From an uncultured Campylobacter sp. (GTDB lineage: Bacteria > Campylobacterota > Campylobacteria > Campylobacterales > Campylobacteraceae), in contig CALEHZ010000326.1 in the NCBI GenBank assembly GCA_937875715.1, positions 1 through 9,946 of the forward strand: a DNA stretch of 9,946 nucleotides, in the 5' to 3' direction. Shown here one piece after another: positions 1 through 6,813 of the stretch (its first letter is position 1; each line of letters begins with the position of its first letter). Made by a program: the position numbers and the translations under genes. Below the pieces are notes generated by a model. That model had not been told where the DNA came from, did not search any database, and worked only from the letters and a program-made list of their open reading frames with translations.

Positions 1-17
1 TGTCCCAATCGAGATAA

Positions 18-1106
18 TCATTCCAACCGTATTTCTATCTAAAAAACAAAGATGAGATTGTAGCAAAAATCATTTTTGGTGATGGTGAGTTTGACAATGA
101 TGAGATAAAAGCTTATGAGATACTCTCATCACAGCTACTGCCAAAAGGCATAAAAGAAAGTAGCTTTAAAAAAGATTTTGCTAATTGGCTAGGTAGTCGT
201 ATAAGCAGACGAGCTAGCGGCTACTGGTATGATAAAAAAGTAAATGCTCTACTTAGCCTAAATGATTGCTACTATGTGCTAAAAGCCAGTGATGAGCGGA
301 CATGGGATGAGCTAAGCCTATATCGCAATAAATGGAATAAGAATGTGCAAGTAGCAGCGATAAACGGCAGGGAGTTTAACATAAATAGTAGCGCACTAAG
401 CCCTGAGTTTTGCACCGATGGTATGCTAAGAAAATGCTGGATAAAAGAAAACGACAAAATCAAGCTAGTAAAAAGCCAAAACCAATCAAGCCTGCAAGCA
501 AGAGGTGAGTTTTTGGCATCTCAAGTAGCAAAAGCTATGGACTTAGAGTGCGTGAAGTATGAGCTTAGCGGCATCAAGGACTGCATTGAAAACTGTATTT
601 GCGAGAATTTTTGCGATGAAAAAATCGGCTTTGTGGCAATTTGGCGGCTTTTAGAGAGCAATGCGAACTACGAGCAGTATACTAGGGCGGCCAGAGAGCT
701 TTTTGGCGCAGAGCGTTTTGATGATATGATTATTTTTGATGCACTTATTGCCAACAAAGACAGGCATTATGGCAATTTTGGCTTTCTAATAGATAATGAT
801 ACAAATGAGATTTTGCGTCCTGCGCCTATTTTTGATAGTGGGTATTGTGCGTTTCGTCACAGAGAGCTTTGGCAGCTTAGCAGGCAATGGCTGGGCACCG
901 AGCAAAACCGCACCTATGGGCTTAGCATGAATAGCGCACTAAAACTATCAATGAGCGAGAGACACATAAAAATGCTTGAAAAGCTCTATGATTTTAGCTT
1001 TGAGAAAAGCGAACTTATAGACGACGATGAACTAGAAAAGTATGAAAACTTTGTGCGAAATAACGCTAGAAATATAATAAGAGTGATAGAAAGGAGAAAT
1101 TTTTAA
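18..1106 (+). CDS. HipA_C-family protein kinase, 5' end incomplete or disrupted
   Basis: This looks like a HipA-related kinase of the type that lacks the HipA N-terminal domain. Numbered from a GTG at 276, the catalytic loop is N160-K-D162-R-H-Y-G-N167-F and the metal-binding motif is A-P-I-F-D187-S-G; both fit the HipA_C family, which phosphorylates proteins on Ser/Thr. A segment TDGMLRKCW before the ATP-binding region is also typical of this subgroup. The reading frame stays open upstream to position 18, adding 86 codons (with RTWDELSLYRN-type sequence spanning the GTG) that resemble the usual N-terminus of these kinases, so the GTG at 276, which has no Shine-Dalgarno, is probably not the true start. 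No ATG, GTG or TTG lies in frame between 18 and 276, and TAA at 15-17 closes the frame. The gene is therefore truncated, mutated or misassembled at its 5' end. The stop is 1 nt before the next gene. Kinase family is confident; substrate is unknown. Confidence 0.75.
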   Translation, partial: SFQPYFYLKNKDEIVAKIIFGDGEFDNDEIKAYEILSSQLLPKGIKESSFKKDFANWLGSRISRRASGYWYDKKVNALLSLNDCYYVLKASDERTWDELSLYRNKWNKNVQVAAINGREFNINSSALSPEFCTDGMLRKCWIKENDKIKLVKSQNQSSLQARGEFLASQVAKAMDLECVKYELSGIKDCIENCICENFCDEKIGFVAIWRLLESNANYEQYTRAARELFGAERFDDMIIFDALIANKDRHYGNFGFLIDNDTNEILRPAPIFDSGYCAFRHRELWQLSRQWLGTEQNRTYGLSMNSALKLSMSERHIKMLEKLYDFSFEKSELIDDDELEKYENFVRNNARNIIRVIERRNF

Positions 1107-1107
1107 T

Positions 1108-2373
1108 ATGATAGAGATTTTAAAAGGTGGTGAGATTTTTGGCTGCATTGAAAATTCTAAATTTTATATTTTTACTGCTGGAAATTTTAAGCCCAGCGAT
1201 GATTTGAGTGAACTTTTGGATATTTTGCCAGAGGGCTATGATTTGGATATTTTAAAGGCAAATTTTCTTTGTGATGAGCTTGAATTTTTTGGCTTGCTTA
1301 AAAATACCATAGGCGATTTTGAGTTTGTTACTGATGATATTTACAAGCAAAAACTAAGTCCTTTCGTACAAAGACTTGATAACAAGTTTGATAAACTTGG
1401 TGGAGCTTTTTCACACTTTAATAAAGATGTAAAAACTAACGATGAGTATGTAAATATCAAGATCGCTAGGCTTTCTAGTCCCAAACTCTCAAATTTTAAA
1501 GAAAGTAAGCAGGTTTATCCTTGTGAGCTAAAAAAGAGCATAAAAGTGCCTGAAAATTATATGAGCCCTAAGGCTGATTTGCGCCTTGATAAAGAGATTT
1601 TTAGCCTTAGTGGATATCAGCACAAACTCCAAGCTGTGATAAAAAATGGTGATCTTTTCTTAGATTATGGCGATATGATTTTAAAGCCACCAAATCCTAG
1701 CTATCCGTTTTTAGCTATAAATGAGCATTTACATACGAGTTTTTTAAGAGAATGTGGTTTTGAAGTACCTTTTAATGCTGTGCTGTGGTGTGATGAACAA
1801 AAAGACTATGCTTTTGTGATAAATCGCTTTGATATAGATAAAAATGCCAAAAAACTACCGCAAATTACGCTAAATGCACTAATGAAAAGCCCTGATAAAT
1901 ACGCAGGCTCTCTAAAAGAGATTGCTCAATTTTTAGCTAGCAGGCTTGAGGAAAGTCAAAAAATCGCCTTTGTGCGATATCTTTTTATAAATGCTTTGCT
2001 TTATAATGCTGATTTACACAAGAAAAATATAAGCTTTATAGAGCGAGAAATAGAGGGTAAAAAAGTGCTTTTGCTAAGCCCAGCATATGATATAATAAAT
2101 ATCGCTAGCATTAAGGGCATAAAACCTTTTGCTTGTGCGTTTAGCATAAATGGCAGACAAAGAAAAATAAGAATAAAAGACTTTGAGGGCACTTTTAAAG
2201 CACTTAATTTAGCCTACGATGAGAGTCTTTTAGCTGATATTGCTAGCGTTTATGAGCAAAAATATCCTTTGTATTTAGAAGGCTTAAAGCAATTTTCGCA
2301 TTTTGATGAGAAGTTTTATAAACGATGTTTTAGGCTTTATGAGGATAATCTGCGTTATTTAAAGAATTTTTAA
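1108..2373 (+). CDS. HipA-like Ser/Thr protein kinase
   Basis: The protein has 421 residues, close to the usual HipA length of about 440. The first 80 or so residues resemble the HipA N-terminal domain, with an LPEG segment. The kinase core follows in order: G-loop-like S168-G-Y-Q-H-K-L, ATP-site lysine in L-K193-P-P, N205-E-H, R240-F-D, catalytic loop N300-A-D302-L-H-K-K-N307-I-S, and metal-binding P-A-Y-D328. The D302/N307/D328 spacing matches the catalytic residues of E. coli HipA (D309, N314, D332), so the enzyme is predicted to be active. E. coli HipA phosphorylates glutamyl-tRNA synthetase and causes growth arrest; the target here is unknown. The start is supported by AGGAG about 11 nt upstream, inside the end of the preceding kinase gene. 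It is cotranscribed with the other kinase and with the Fic gene 8 nt downstream. A HipB-like helix-turn-helix partner is not present next to it. Confidence 0.85.
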   Translation: MIEILKGGEIFGCIENSKFYIFTAGNFKPSDDLSELLDILPEGYDLDILKANFLCDELEFFGLLKNTIGDFEFVTDDIYKQKLSPFVQRLDNKFDKLGGAFSHFNKDVKTNDEYVNIKIARLSSPKLSNFKESKQVYPCELKKSIKVPENYMSPKADLRLDKEIFSLSGYQHKLQAVIKNGDLFLDYGDMILKPPNPSYPFLAINEHLHTSFLRECGFEVPFNAVLWCDEQKDYAFVINRFDIDKNAKKLPQITLNALMKSPDKYAGSLKEIAQFLASRLEESQKIAFVRYLFINALLYNADLHKKNISFIEREIEGKKVLLLSPAYDIINIASIKGIKPFACAFSINGRQRKIRIKDFEGTFKALNLAYDESLLADIASVYEQKYPLYLEGLKQFSHFDEKFYKRCFRLYEDNLRYLKNF

Positions 2374-2381
2374 AAGGAAAA

Positions 2382-3227
2382 ATGATGAAAAAATGGCTGT
2401 GGGAGCATGAAAATTACCCAAATTATACTTATGACAAAGGTGCTTTTAAAAAAAATTTAGAGAAAATCAGCGAACTAGAAAATGAGCTAGATAAGAGCTT
2501 TAAAGCCTTAGGAATTTTAGATCAAAAAGAACTAATAGCTAATAGCGTGTGTGATGAGCTGCTCTCTAGCTTTAAGATTGAAGGCATTAAACTAAAAGAA
2601 AAGCCATTGTTAGAAAATTCAAAAGCAGAGCTAAGCGAAAATGGCAATACAGAAAATTCACCTTATTCAAGATTAGCTCATTTAGCACTAAACACTCGCT
2701 TTGATAGAGATGAGGTGGACACTAGGCGTTTGCTTGCTTGGCACTCGCTACTTTTTAGCACTGGGGCGTATGAGTTTGGCAGGGTAACTGTAGGAGCTTT
2801 TAGAGACGGACCTGTGTATGTAGGAAGCTATAAAAAATATGAGTTTATAGTAGATTACGAAGCACCACCAGCACAACGTTGCGCTAGTCTTGTAGCCGGG
2901 CTTTTAGAAAATTTAGCAAAAAGTGATGAAAATACCTATGTAAAATCAGCACTTGCGCATTTTGCCTTTGTGCTAATTCATCCTTATGATGATGGCAATG
3001 GTCGTAGCGCTAGACTCTTAGTTGATTTTTTTGCAAATGATAAATGTAAGCTAGTTTCACATAGTCCCGTTATTTTTATGCGAAGAAAAGAGTATTACGC
3101 TATGCTAAAAAGCACTCAAAACTTAAATAGAGATAATCTCATGGATATCACAGAGTGGATTGCTTGGCATTTAGAGATTAGCATTGATGCTCTTGAAATT
3201 GCAATAGAGCAGGTAAAAGGACGCTAA
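2382..3227 (+). CDS. Class II Fic-domain protein (predicted protein AMPylase)
   Basis: Fic proteins usually transfer AMP from ATP to hydroxyl side chains of target proteins. The active-site loop is H200-P-Y-D-D204-G-N-G-R208-S-A-R211, a full HxFx(D/E)GNGRxxR motif except that Tyr replaces the usual Phe. The flap (GAFRDGPVYVGS, about residues 137-148) is also recognisable. Near the N-terminus, S63-F-K-I-E67-G68 fits the inhibitory (S/T)xxxE(G/N) motif, which places the protein in class II, where an N-terminal helix blocks ATP positioning. The first 70 residues (WLWEHENYPNYTYD and following) resemble the DUF4172 domain often found before Fic. The start is one of two adjacent ATGs (2382 or 2385) after AAGGAA. 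At 281 residues it is somewhat shorter than many Fic/DUF4172 proteins. Neighbours suggest a modification toxin or regulator; its target cannot be read from the sequence. Confidence 0.88.
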   Translation: MMKKWLWEHENYPNYTYDKGAFKKNLEKISELENELDKSFKALGILDQKELIANSVCDELLSSFKIEGIKLKEKPLLENSKAELSENGNTENSPYSRLAHLALNTRFDRDEVDTRRLLAWHSLLFSTGAYEFGRVTVGAFRDGPVYVGSYKKYEFIVDYEAPPAQRCASLVAGLLENLAKSDENTYVKSALAHFAFVLIHPYDDGNGRSARLLVDFFANDKCKLVSHSPVIFMRRKEYYAMLKSTQNLNRDNLMDITEWIAWHLEISIDALEIAIEQVKGR

Positions 3228-3228
3228 A

Positions 3229-3846
3229 ATGACTATAAATGGACTTGATTTAAATAACCCTAAACAAAAAATTTTCTTTACTAGCGATTTACATTTTTGT
3301 CATAAGGGAGTGATGAGTTTTCATCCTAGATTTAGGGATTTTAAAAGCGTAGGGGCGATGGATAATGCGCTTATAAATATGTGGAATTCCACCGTGGGAG
3401 ATGATGATGTGGTTTTTAATCTAGGGGATTTTTGCTTTGGGGATTTTGAAGTGGCTTCAAAAATTGCAAGCAAATTAAAAGGCAAACATATCCTAATCTA
3501 TGGCAATCACGACAGCAAGATAAAAAGACAGGAAATTAAAAGCCTTAATAAGGTGTTTTTTGCAACTTTTGATTATCTGCGCCTTGATATGAGTAGAAAT
3601 GGTGAGCGTTTTAGCCTTGTGCTTTTTCATTATCCTATTTTTGAGTGGGATAGGTCGCATTATGGGGCTTTTCATCTATATGGGCATGTACATGATGCTG
3701 ATTTAAGTGAATTTTTAGGCGAACGCAGCCTAAATATCTGCTATGATAGCCTTGGCCGTATGATAGAGCTAGGTGAAGTGCTAAGCACGCTAAAAAGAGG
3801 CAAAATCAAGCCTTGTGTGCATAATGACTTTATGGATGATGAGTAA
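3229..3846 (+). CDS. Calcineurin-like metallophosphoesterase
   Basis: This 205-residue protein contains the complete metal-binding signature of the calcineurin-like phosphoesterase superfamily: S-D20-L-H22, L-G66-D67, G92-N-H-D95, H134-Y-P and G152-H153-V-H155. These residues normally hold two metal ions and hydrolyse phosphomonoesters, phosphodiesters or nucleotides. There is no signal peptide or membrane segment, so it is probably cytosolic. The start ATG is 1 nt after the Fic stop, with AAAAGGA in the Fic 3' end as Shine-Dalgarno. It is the last gene of the four-gene operon. Its place beside two kinases and an AMPylase allows the guess that it removes a phosphate or AMP added by them, but small stand-alone enzymes of this family act on many substrates, so this remains inference. 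Confidence 0.85.
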   Translation: MTINGLDLNNPKQKIFFTSDLHFCHKGVMSFHPRFRDFKSVGAMDNALINMWNSTVGDDDVVFNLGDFCFGDFEVASKIASKLKGKHILIYGNHDSKIKRQEIKSLNKVFFATFDYLRLDMSRNGERFSLVLFHYPIFEWDRSHYGAFHLYGHVHDADLSEFLGERSLNICYDSLGRMIELGEVLSTLKRGKIKPCVHNDFMDDE

Positions 3847-3875
3847 AAACTATAGAATTTCTGTGAGTTTTTACT
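3842..3875 (+). terminator. Inverted repeat at the end of the phosphoesterase gene, possible weak terminator
   Basis: A perfect 10-bp inverted repeat (AGTAAAAACT at 3842-3851 and AGTTTTTACT at 3866-3875) with a 14-nt loop spans the stop codon of the phosphoesterase gene. The stem is AT-rich and no long T-run follows, so termination would be weak. It could equally be a binding site. Confidence 0.3.
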
Positions 3876-3907
3876 TTAAAGTATATCAAAGTAATTGGAG
3901 TTATATA

Positions 3908-4077
3908 ATGAATAAAATTAAAGAAATAAAAATGAATGGTGTAAATAATGCTCCTAAAACACCAAAAAAAACACAGTTCATATGATTACTCAAGAAGAGT
4001 TTGAGAAAGCTAAACAGCATGGACTTGAAATACTAAGAGATCCAGAAATTAGAGCTATATTTATGCGCTTAAAGTAA
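3908..4077 (+). pseudogene. Small gene, apparently frameshifted in an A7 tract (unknown function)
   Basis: A well-placed Shine-Dalgarno (GGAG at 3897-3900) precedes ATG 3908, which opens a 25-codon frame ending at TGA 3983-3985. The next frame, readable from the A7 run at 3964-3970, encodes TVHMITQEEFEKAKQHGLEI and a further twelve residues to TAA 4075-4077. Joining the two frames at the A-run gives a coherent basic/acidic protein of about 56 residues. The second half alone could start at ATG 3982 (31 codons) but has no ribosome binding site. I do not recognise the family. The alternatives are a genuine frameshift mutation, slippage at the A7 tract, or a sequencing or assembly error. Confidence 0.45.
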
Positions 4078-4107
4078 AAATAGATATTCTAAACTGCTTT
4101 TAAATTT

Positions 4108-4202
4108 AAAATATACTGCGGATACTTTGCGTGTCTGCTAGAACTATTAAAAGAAAAGCTTTCTTTAAAGACAGCGATTTAGTTTTATTAAAAAGTGTGT
4201 AA
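4108..4202 (+). other. Possible gene remnant with a helix-turn-helix-like peptide
   Basis: A short open frame after the stop at 4107-4109 encodes ILRILCVSARTIKRKAFF and about a dozen more residues, ending at TAA 4200-4202; a GTG lies at 4131. The VSARTIKRK stretch resembles a helix-turn-helix recognition helix. There is no credible start or Shine-Dalgarno, and the piece is far shorter than any regulator, so at most this is the decayed end of a gene. Chance is possible. Confidence 0.15.
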
Positions 4203-4307
4203 TGGAATTATCAAGGATTTTTAAAAGCATTGTATTTTAAAAATACTAGCAAATTATCAAGCTTTTTAGAGCTAAAACAATTTGTATTTTGATTTGACAA
4301 TTAAGCC

Positions 4308-4408
4308 GAATTTTATGGATTTTATAAAATTCAGCCATTGAATTTTATAAAAACTGAATTTTATAAAGCAGCTGAATTTTTTAAAAAATTCACTTTAAAA
4401 AATTCAGC
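4308..4408. repeat. Cluster of GAATTTTAT-type repeats and palindromes
   Basis: The motif GAATTTTAT occurs at 4308, 4340 and 4356, with a variant GAATTTTTT at 4374, and its complement ATAAAATTC or AAAAATTC occurs at 4324-4332 and near 4384-4390 and 4398-4405. The units can fold as several alternative hairpins, for example 4308-4316 with 4324-4332. The cluster lies between the accessory operon and the 3' end of sodC. The rest of the 592-nt gap (3847-4438) holds only the small frameshifted gene, the possible remnant and short AT-rich palindromes such as GTATTTTAAAAATAC near 4230. Confidence 0.55.
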
Positions 4409-4414
4409 TTTTTT
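4371..4414 (+). terminator. Hairpin with T-tract, possibly acting in both directions
   Basis: A perfect 15-bp inverted repeat (4371-4385 with 4394-4408, starting GCTGAATTTTTT) encloses an 8-nt loop and is followed on the + strand by six T residues (4409-4414). That is the form of an intrinsic terminator for + strand transcripts. It lies 30 nt beyond the sodC stop and probably also terminates sodC from the other strand, where the trailing T-run is weaker. Confidence 0.55.
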
Positions 4415-4438
4415 GCTGTTTAAATTAAGCGTTTAAAA

Positions 4439-4984
4439 TTATTTAATCACGCCGCAAGCAGCTCTAGCACCGCCGCCGCCAAGTGCTTTTGGATTGTCGC
4501 TGTGATTGTCGCCGCCTACATGAATCATAAGTGAGTGATTTTTGATCTCGCTTAATTCTTTGATTTTTGGAGCTAGAACTGGGTTTGTAGCTGTGCCATC
4601 AGGATTTACAGCTAGTGCTGGTAAATCGCCAAAGTGGCCATTGTCGTCCCATGGAGCTGAGTGGCTGCCAGTGTTTTTAGGATCAAAGTGTCCGCCAGCC
4701 TTCATTCCAAGGCCTTTTTCATTTAAGCCGCAGTCTGGATTTGCGTGTACATGAAAGCCGTGAACGCCTGGTTCTAAGCCTTTAAGATTTGGGAAGAAAG
4801 CAACGCCATATTTAGTTTTTACAGCTACTACTTCACCGATTGCTGTGTTGCCTTTTTCGCCAAGTAGCTCCATAGGAATTGTGATATTCTCTACGCTTTT
4901 TGGGTCAAAGATCACCTTGTTTTCAGCGCTTACAAAAGTCGCTGCCGATACTGCCAATGCAGTACAAAGCATAAGCTTTTTCAT
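4439..4984 (-). CDS. sodC: Periplasmic Cu,Zn superoxide dismutase
   Basis: The enzyme converts superoxide to oxygen and hydrogen peroxide in the periplasm. The first 20 residues are a signal peptide (MKK, hydrophobic core, cleavage likely after VSA). Copper ligands are H78 and H80 ([10 protein letters not shown]) and H155 (MIHVGGDNH); H99 (GGHFDP) is the bridging ligand; zinc ligands are H108, H117 and D120 (GHFGDLPAL). C85 and C177 would form the conserved disulfide, and R174 in [11 protein letters not shown] is the conserved active-site arginine. The length of 181 residues is normal for bacterial SodC. AAAGGA (4990-4995) gives a clear ribosome binding site. It is transcribed alone, divergently from the S10 operon. 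SodC is common in host-associated species, where it counters oxygen radicals. Confidence 0.95.
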   Translation of the reverse strand: MKKLMLCTALAVSAATFVSAENKVIFDPKSVENITIPMELLGEKGNTAIGEVVAVKTKYGVAFFPNLKGLEPGVHGFHVHANPDCGLNEKGLGMKAGGHFDPKNTGSHSAPWDDNGHFGDLPALAVNPDGTATNPVLAPKIKELSEIKNHSLMIHVGGDNHSDNPKALGGGGARAACGVIK

Positions 4985-5016
4985 GTTTATCCTTTCAGTT
5001 GAAATGTGGGATAAAT

Positions 5017-5045
5017 TTTATATTATTTTAGTAAATGAAATTATA
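5017..5045 (-). promoter_or_regulatory. Candidate sodC promoter region (two possible -10 boxes)
   Basis: On the minus strand a perfect TATAAT lies at 5045-5040, which would give a leader of about 50 nt, and TATAAA lies at 5022-5017, which would give about 25 nt. The surroundings are extremely AT-rich with no clear -35 box, as usual for Campylobacter sigma-70 promoters. Which one is used cannot be decided here. Confidence 0.4.
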
Positions 5046-5127
5046 ATAACTTAAAAAATTCATAAAAAATTAACATTTTTAGTCCTTAATAAAAGGATAA
5101 AATTTTAATTTTTTGAAAAAAATTTGC

Positions 5128-5172
5128 GTAAAATTCTTGTATTTAATGAAAAATTTCTATATAATTCGCACT
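5128..5172 (+). promoter_or_regulatory. S10 operon promoter
   Basis: A perfect TATAAT -10 box at 5160-5165 follows a stretch of spaced A/T runs and lacks a consensus -35, which is the Campylobacter vegetative promoter pattern. Transcription would begin near 5171-5173, exactly at the base of the structured leader, about 115 nt before rpsJ. Confidence 0.65.
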
Positions 5173-5287
5173 CTTTGTCTTTTTAGCATGCTGAGCGCAT
5201 TTCCACACAAGTGCGATAAAATCAGCCTCCGCACCAAAAGAGCAAAGAAGTTACGCAAGTAACACGATATTTAACCAAAGGAAAAAC
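5171..5287 (+). promoter_or_regulatory. Structured 5' leader of the S10 operon (candidate autoregulatory RNA)
   Basis: Pairing by eye gives a 12-bp closing helix with one bulged G (5172-5183 with 5236-5248), enclosing a 5-bp helix GCTGA/TCAGC (5190-5194 with 5222-5226) and a terminal 5-bp stem CGCAT/GTGCG (5196-5200 with 5211-5215) with a 10-nt loop. A second hairpin, GTTAC-GCAA-GTAAC (5250-5263), has a GNRA tetraloop, and the rpsJ ribosome binding site AAAGGA (5277-5282) follows it. In gammaproteobacteria L4 binds the S10 leader and represses the operon; that a ribosomal protein binds this different structure is inference. Confidence 0.5.
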
Positions 5288-5599
5288 ATGGAAAGAATTA
5301 GGTTAAAACTAAAAGCCTATGACCACCGCGTTTTGGACCGCACAGTAAATGCTATCGTAGATGCTGTTCGCCGCACTGGCGCAGATATCCGCGGTCCTAT
5401 ACCAATGCCTACAAAGCTTAAACGCTACACAGTGCTAAAATCTCCGCACATTAACAAAGATAGTAGAGAGCAATTTGAGATGCGTATTCACGGCCGTATG
5501 CTAGATATCGTAGCAGCGACACCAGATACCGTTGATAGCTTAACTAAGCTTGACCTTGCGCCAGAAGTAAATGTAGAAGTTCGCGCAATGGGCAAATAA
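5288..5599 (+). CDS. rpsJ: 30S ribosomal protein S10
   Basis: S10 is a small-subunit head protein and also the NusE partner of NusB in transcription antitermination. The 103-residue product has the full family sequence: RIRLKAYDH near residues 4-13, GPIPMPT at about 37-43, [13 protein letters not shown] at about 53-65, and the ending VEVRAMGK typical of Campylobacter. The start has AAAGGA 5 nt upstream. It is the first gene of the S10 operon, directly behind the promoter and structured leader, and the stop codon overlaps the Shine-Dalgarno for rplC. Confidence 0.98.
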   Translation: MERIRLKLKAYDHRVLDRTVNAIVDAVRRTGADIRGPIPMPTKLKRYTVLKSPHINKDSREQFEMRIHGRMLDIVAATPDTVDSLTKLDLAPEVNVEVRAMGK

Positions 5600-5610
5600 G
5601 GTGGTAAAAT

Positions 5611-6192
5611 ATGGAATATATAGTTGAAAAAATCGGCATGAGCAGGACAATCAGCGCTCCAAGCATTCCTGTTACATTGCTAAAATTAGTTCCAGCAAAG
5701 GTTTGCGCTCTTGGCAGCGAGGGCAAAGCTATCGTAGCTTACGCTCACACAAAAGCAGCAAATAAAGCAATAGCTGGACAACAAGCAAAATATGGTCTAA
5801 GCAAAGAATTTAATAGCTTTGCGACTTTAAGCGTAGCAAACACAGAAGCCGGCGGCGATGTAGATGTAAGCGCTTTGAAGGAAGCAAAAGTATTAAAAGT
5901 AAGCTTTAATACAAAAGGTCGTGGATATCAAGGTGTTATCAAACGCCACGGCTTTGCCGGTGGTCCAAAAAGCCATGGTTCACGCTTTCACAGACGCCCA
6001 GGCTCTATCGGTAACTGCGAGTGGCCAGGACGCGTTCAACCTGGTATGAAAATGTCAGGACACTACGGCAATGAAAAAACAACCGTTAAAAACGAAGTAG
6101 TAAGCTTTGATGAGGCTAATGGAGTATTAGTTTTAAAAGGCTCTGTTCCAGGATTTAACGGCGCAATGGGCAGAATTAAGGTGGTAAAATGA
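5611..6192 (+). CDS. rplC: 50S ribosomal protein L3
   Basis: L3 is an early-assembling 23S rRNA-binding protein whose long loop reaches the peptidyl-transferase centre. The 193-residue product begins [12 protein letters not shown], as in Campylobacter, and contains the loop signature [20 protein letters not shown] (about residues 115-134) followed by [15 protein letters not shown], where the conserved Gln is a methylation site in E. coli. Length is normal. The start follows AAGGTGG (5598-5604), which overlaps the rpsJ stop. Its TGA stop overlaps the rplD ATG by 4 nt, implying translational coupling. Confidence 0.97.
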   Translation: MEYIVEKIGMSRTISAPSIPVTLLKLVPAKVCALGSEGKAIVAYAHTKAANKAIAGQQAKYGLSKEFNSFATLSVANTEAGGDVDVSALKEAKVLKVSFNTKGRGYQGVIKRHGFAGGPKSHGSRFHRRPGSIGNCEWPGRVQPGMKMSGHYGNEKTTVKNEVVSFDEANGVLVLKGSVPGFNGAMGRIKVVK

Positions 6193-6812
6193 GTAAGATT
6201 ACTATATTAAACGATAAGTTTCAAAATAATGGTGAGATGGCACTTCCTGCTTCTTTTGAAGAGGTAAATTCTCACAATTTATATTTATATGTAAAAAGCT
6301 ATTTAGCAGGAATTCGCTCAAATACAGCTCATACAAAATCTCGCCACTTTGTAAGCGGCGGCGGTAAAAAACCATGGCGTCAAAAAGGTCGTGGCGGCGC
6401 AAGAGCAGGTTCAACAAGAACTCCTGTTTGGGTTGGTGGTGCTGTTGCTTTTGGTCCAAAAAGCGATAGAAACTACACTCAAAAAATCAATAAAAAACAA
6501 AAACGCCTAGCACTAGAATTCGCTCTAAATGAAAAAGCAGCTAATGGCAAATTATTTGCTGTTGAGAGCTTAAACATTGAAAGCGGAAAAACAAAAGACG
6601 CAGCAGCTGTAATCAAAGGCGTAAATGTTCGCGATGCTCTAATCGTGCTAAAAGAGCTAAATGCTAGCACATTATTAGCGTTTAGAAATCTTAAAAATTG
6701 CTATGTAGTAGATGCGAGTGAAGTAAATGCGTATCTTGTAGCTGTTTATGGCTCAGTAATCGCAGAAAAAGCAGCACTTGAAGCAATTATCAAAGAGAGC
6801 AAAGAGGGTTAA
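6189..6812 (+). CDS. rplD: 50S ribosomal protein L4
   Basis: L4 binds 23S rRNA and lines the exit tunnel with a basic loop, seen here at about residues 49-80 as [20 protein letters not shown] followed by [10 protein letters not shown]. The 207-residue length fits the family (Campylobacter members are slightly over 200). The start lies inside the rplC stop (ATGA) with AAGGTGG just upstream. In E. coli L4 is also the repressor of the S10 operon, acting on the leader, so it is the first candidate ligand for the leader at 5171-5287; that is inference for this organism. Confidence 0.97.
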   Translation: MSKITILNDKFQNNGEMALPASFEEVNSHNLYLYVKSYLAGIRSNTAHTKSRHFVSGGGKKPWRQKGRGGARAGSTRTPVWVGGAVAFGPKSDRNYTQKINKKQKRLALEFALNEKAANGKLFAVESLNIESGKTKDAAAVIKGVNVRDALIVLKELNASTLLAFRNLKNCYVVDASEVNAYLVAVYGSVIAEKAALEAIIKESKEG

Positions 6813-6813
6813 A

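Noticed and set aside
1..35. Readable minus-strand peptide (LDRNTVGMIISIGT) across the first bases
   Set aside because: Too short to tell from chance; it might be the end of other DNA joined to the kinase gene, but there is no start or context.
4542..5054. Open frames on the + strand opposite sodC
   Set aside because: They are antisense to a clear Cu,Zn superoxide dismutase and have no ribosome binding site or recognisable product.
5598..6189. Identical AAGGTGGTAAAAT before both rplC and rplD
   Set aside because: Explained by a favoured Shine-Dalgarno context and by the rplC C-terminal codons; two copies do not make a repeat family.
6778..6813. Upstream start for rplW inside rplD
   Set aside because: It would add 12 residues not found in Campylobacter L23; ATG 6814 gives the usual length and N-terminus.
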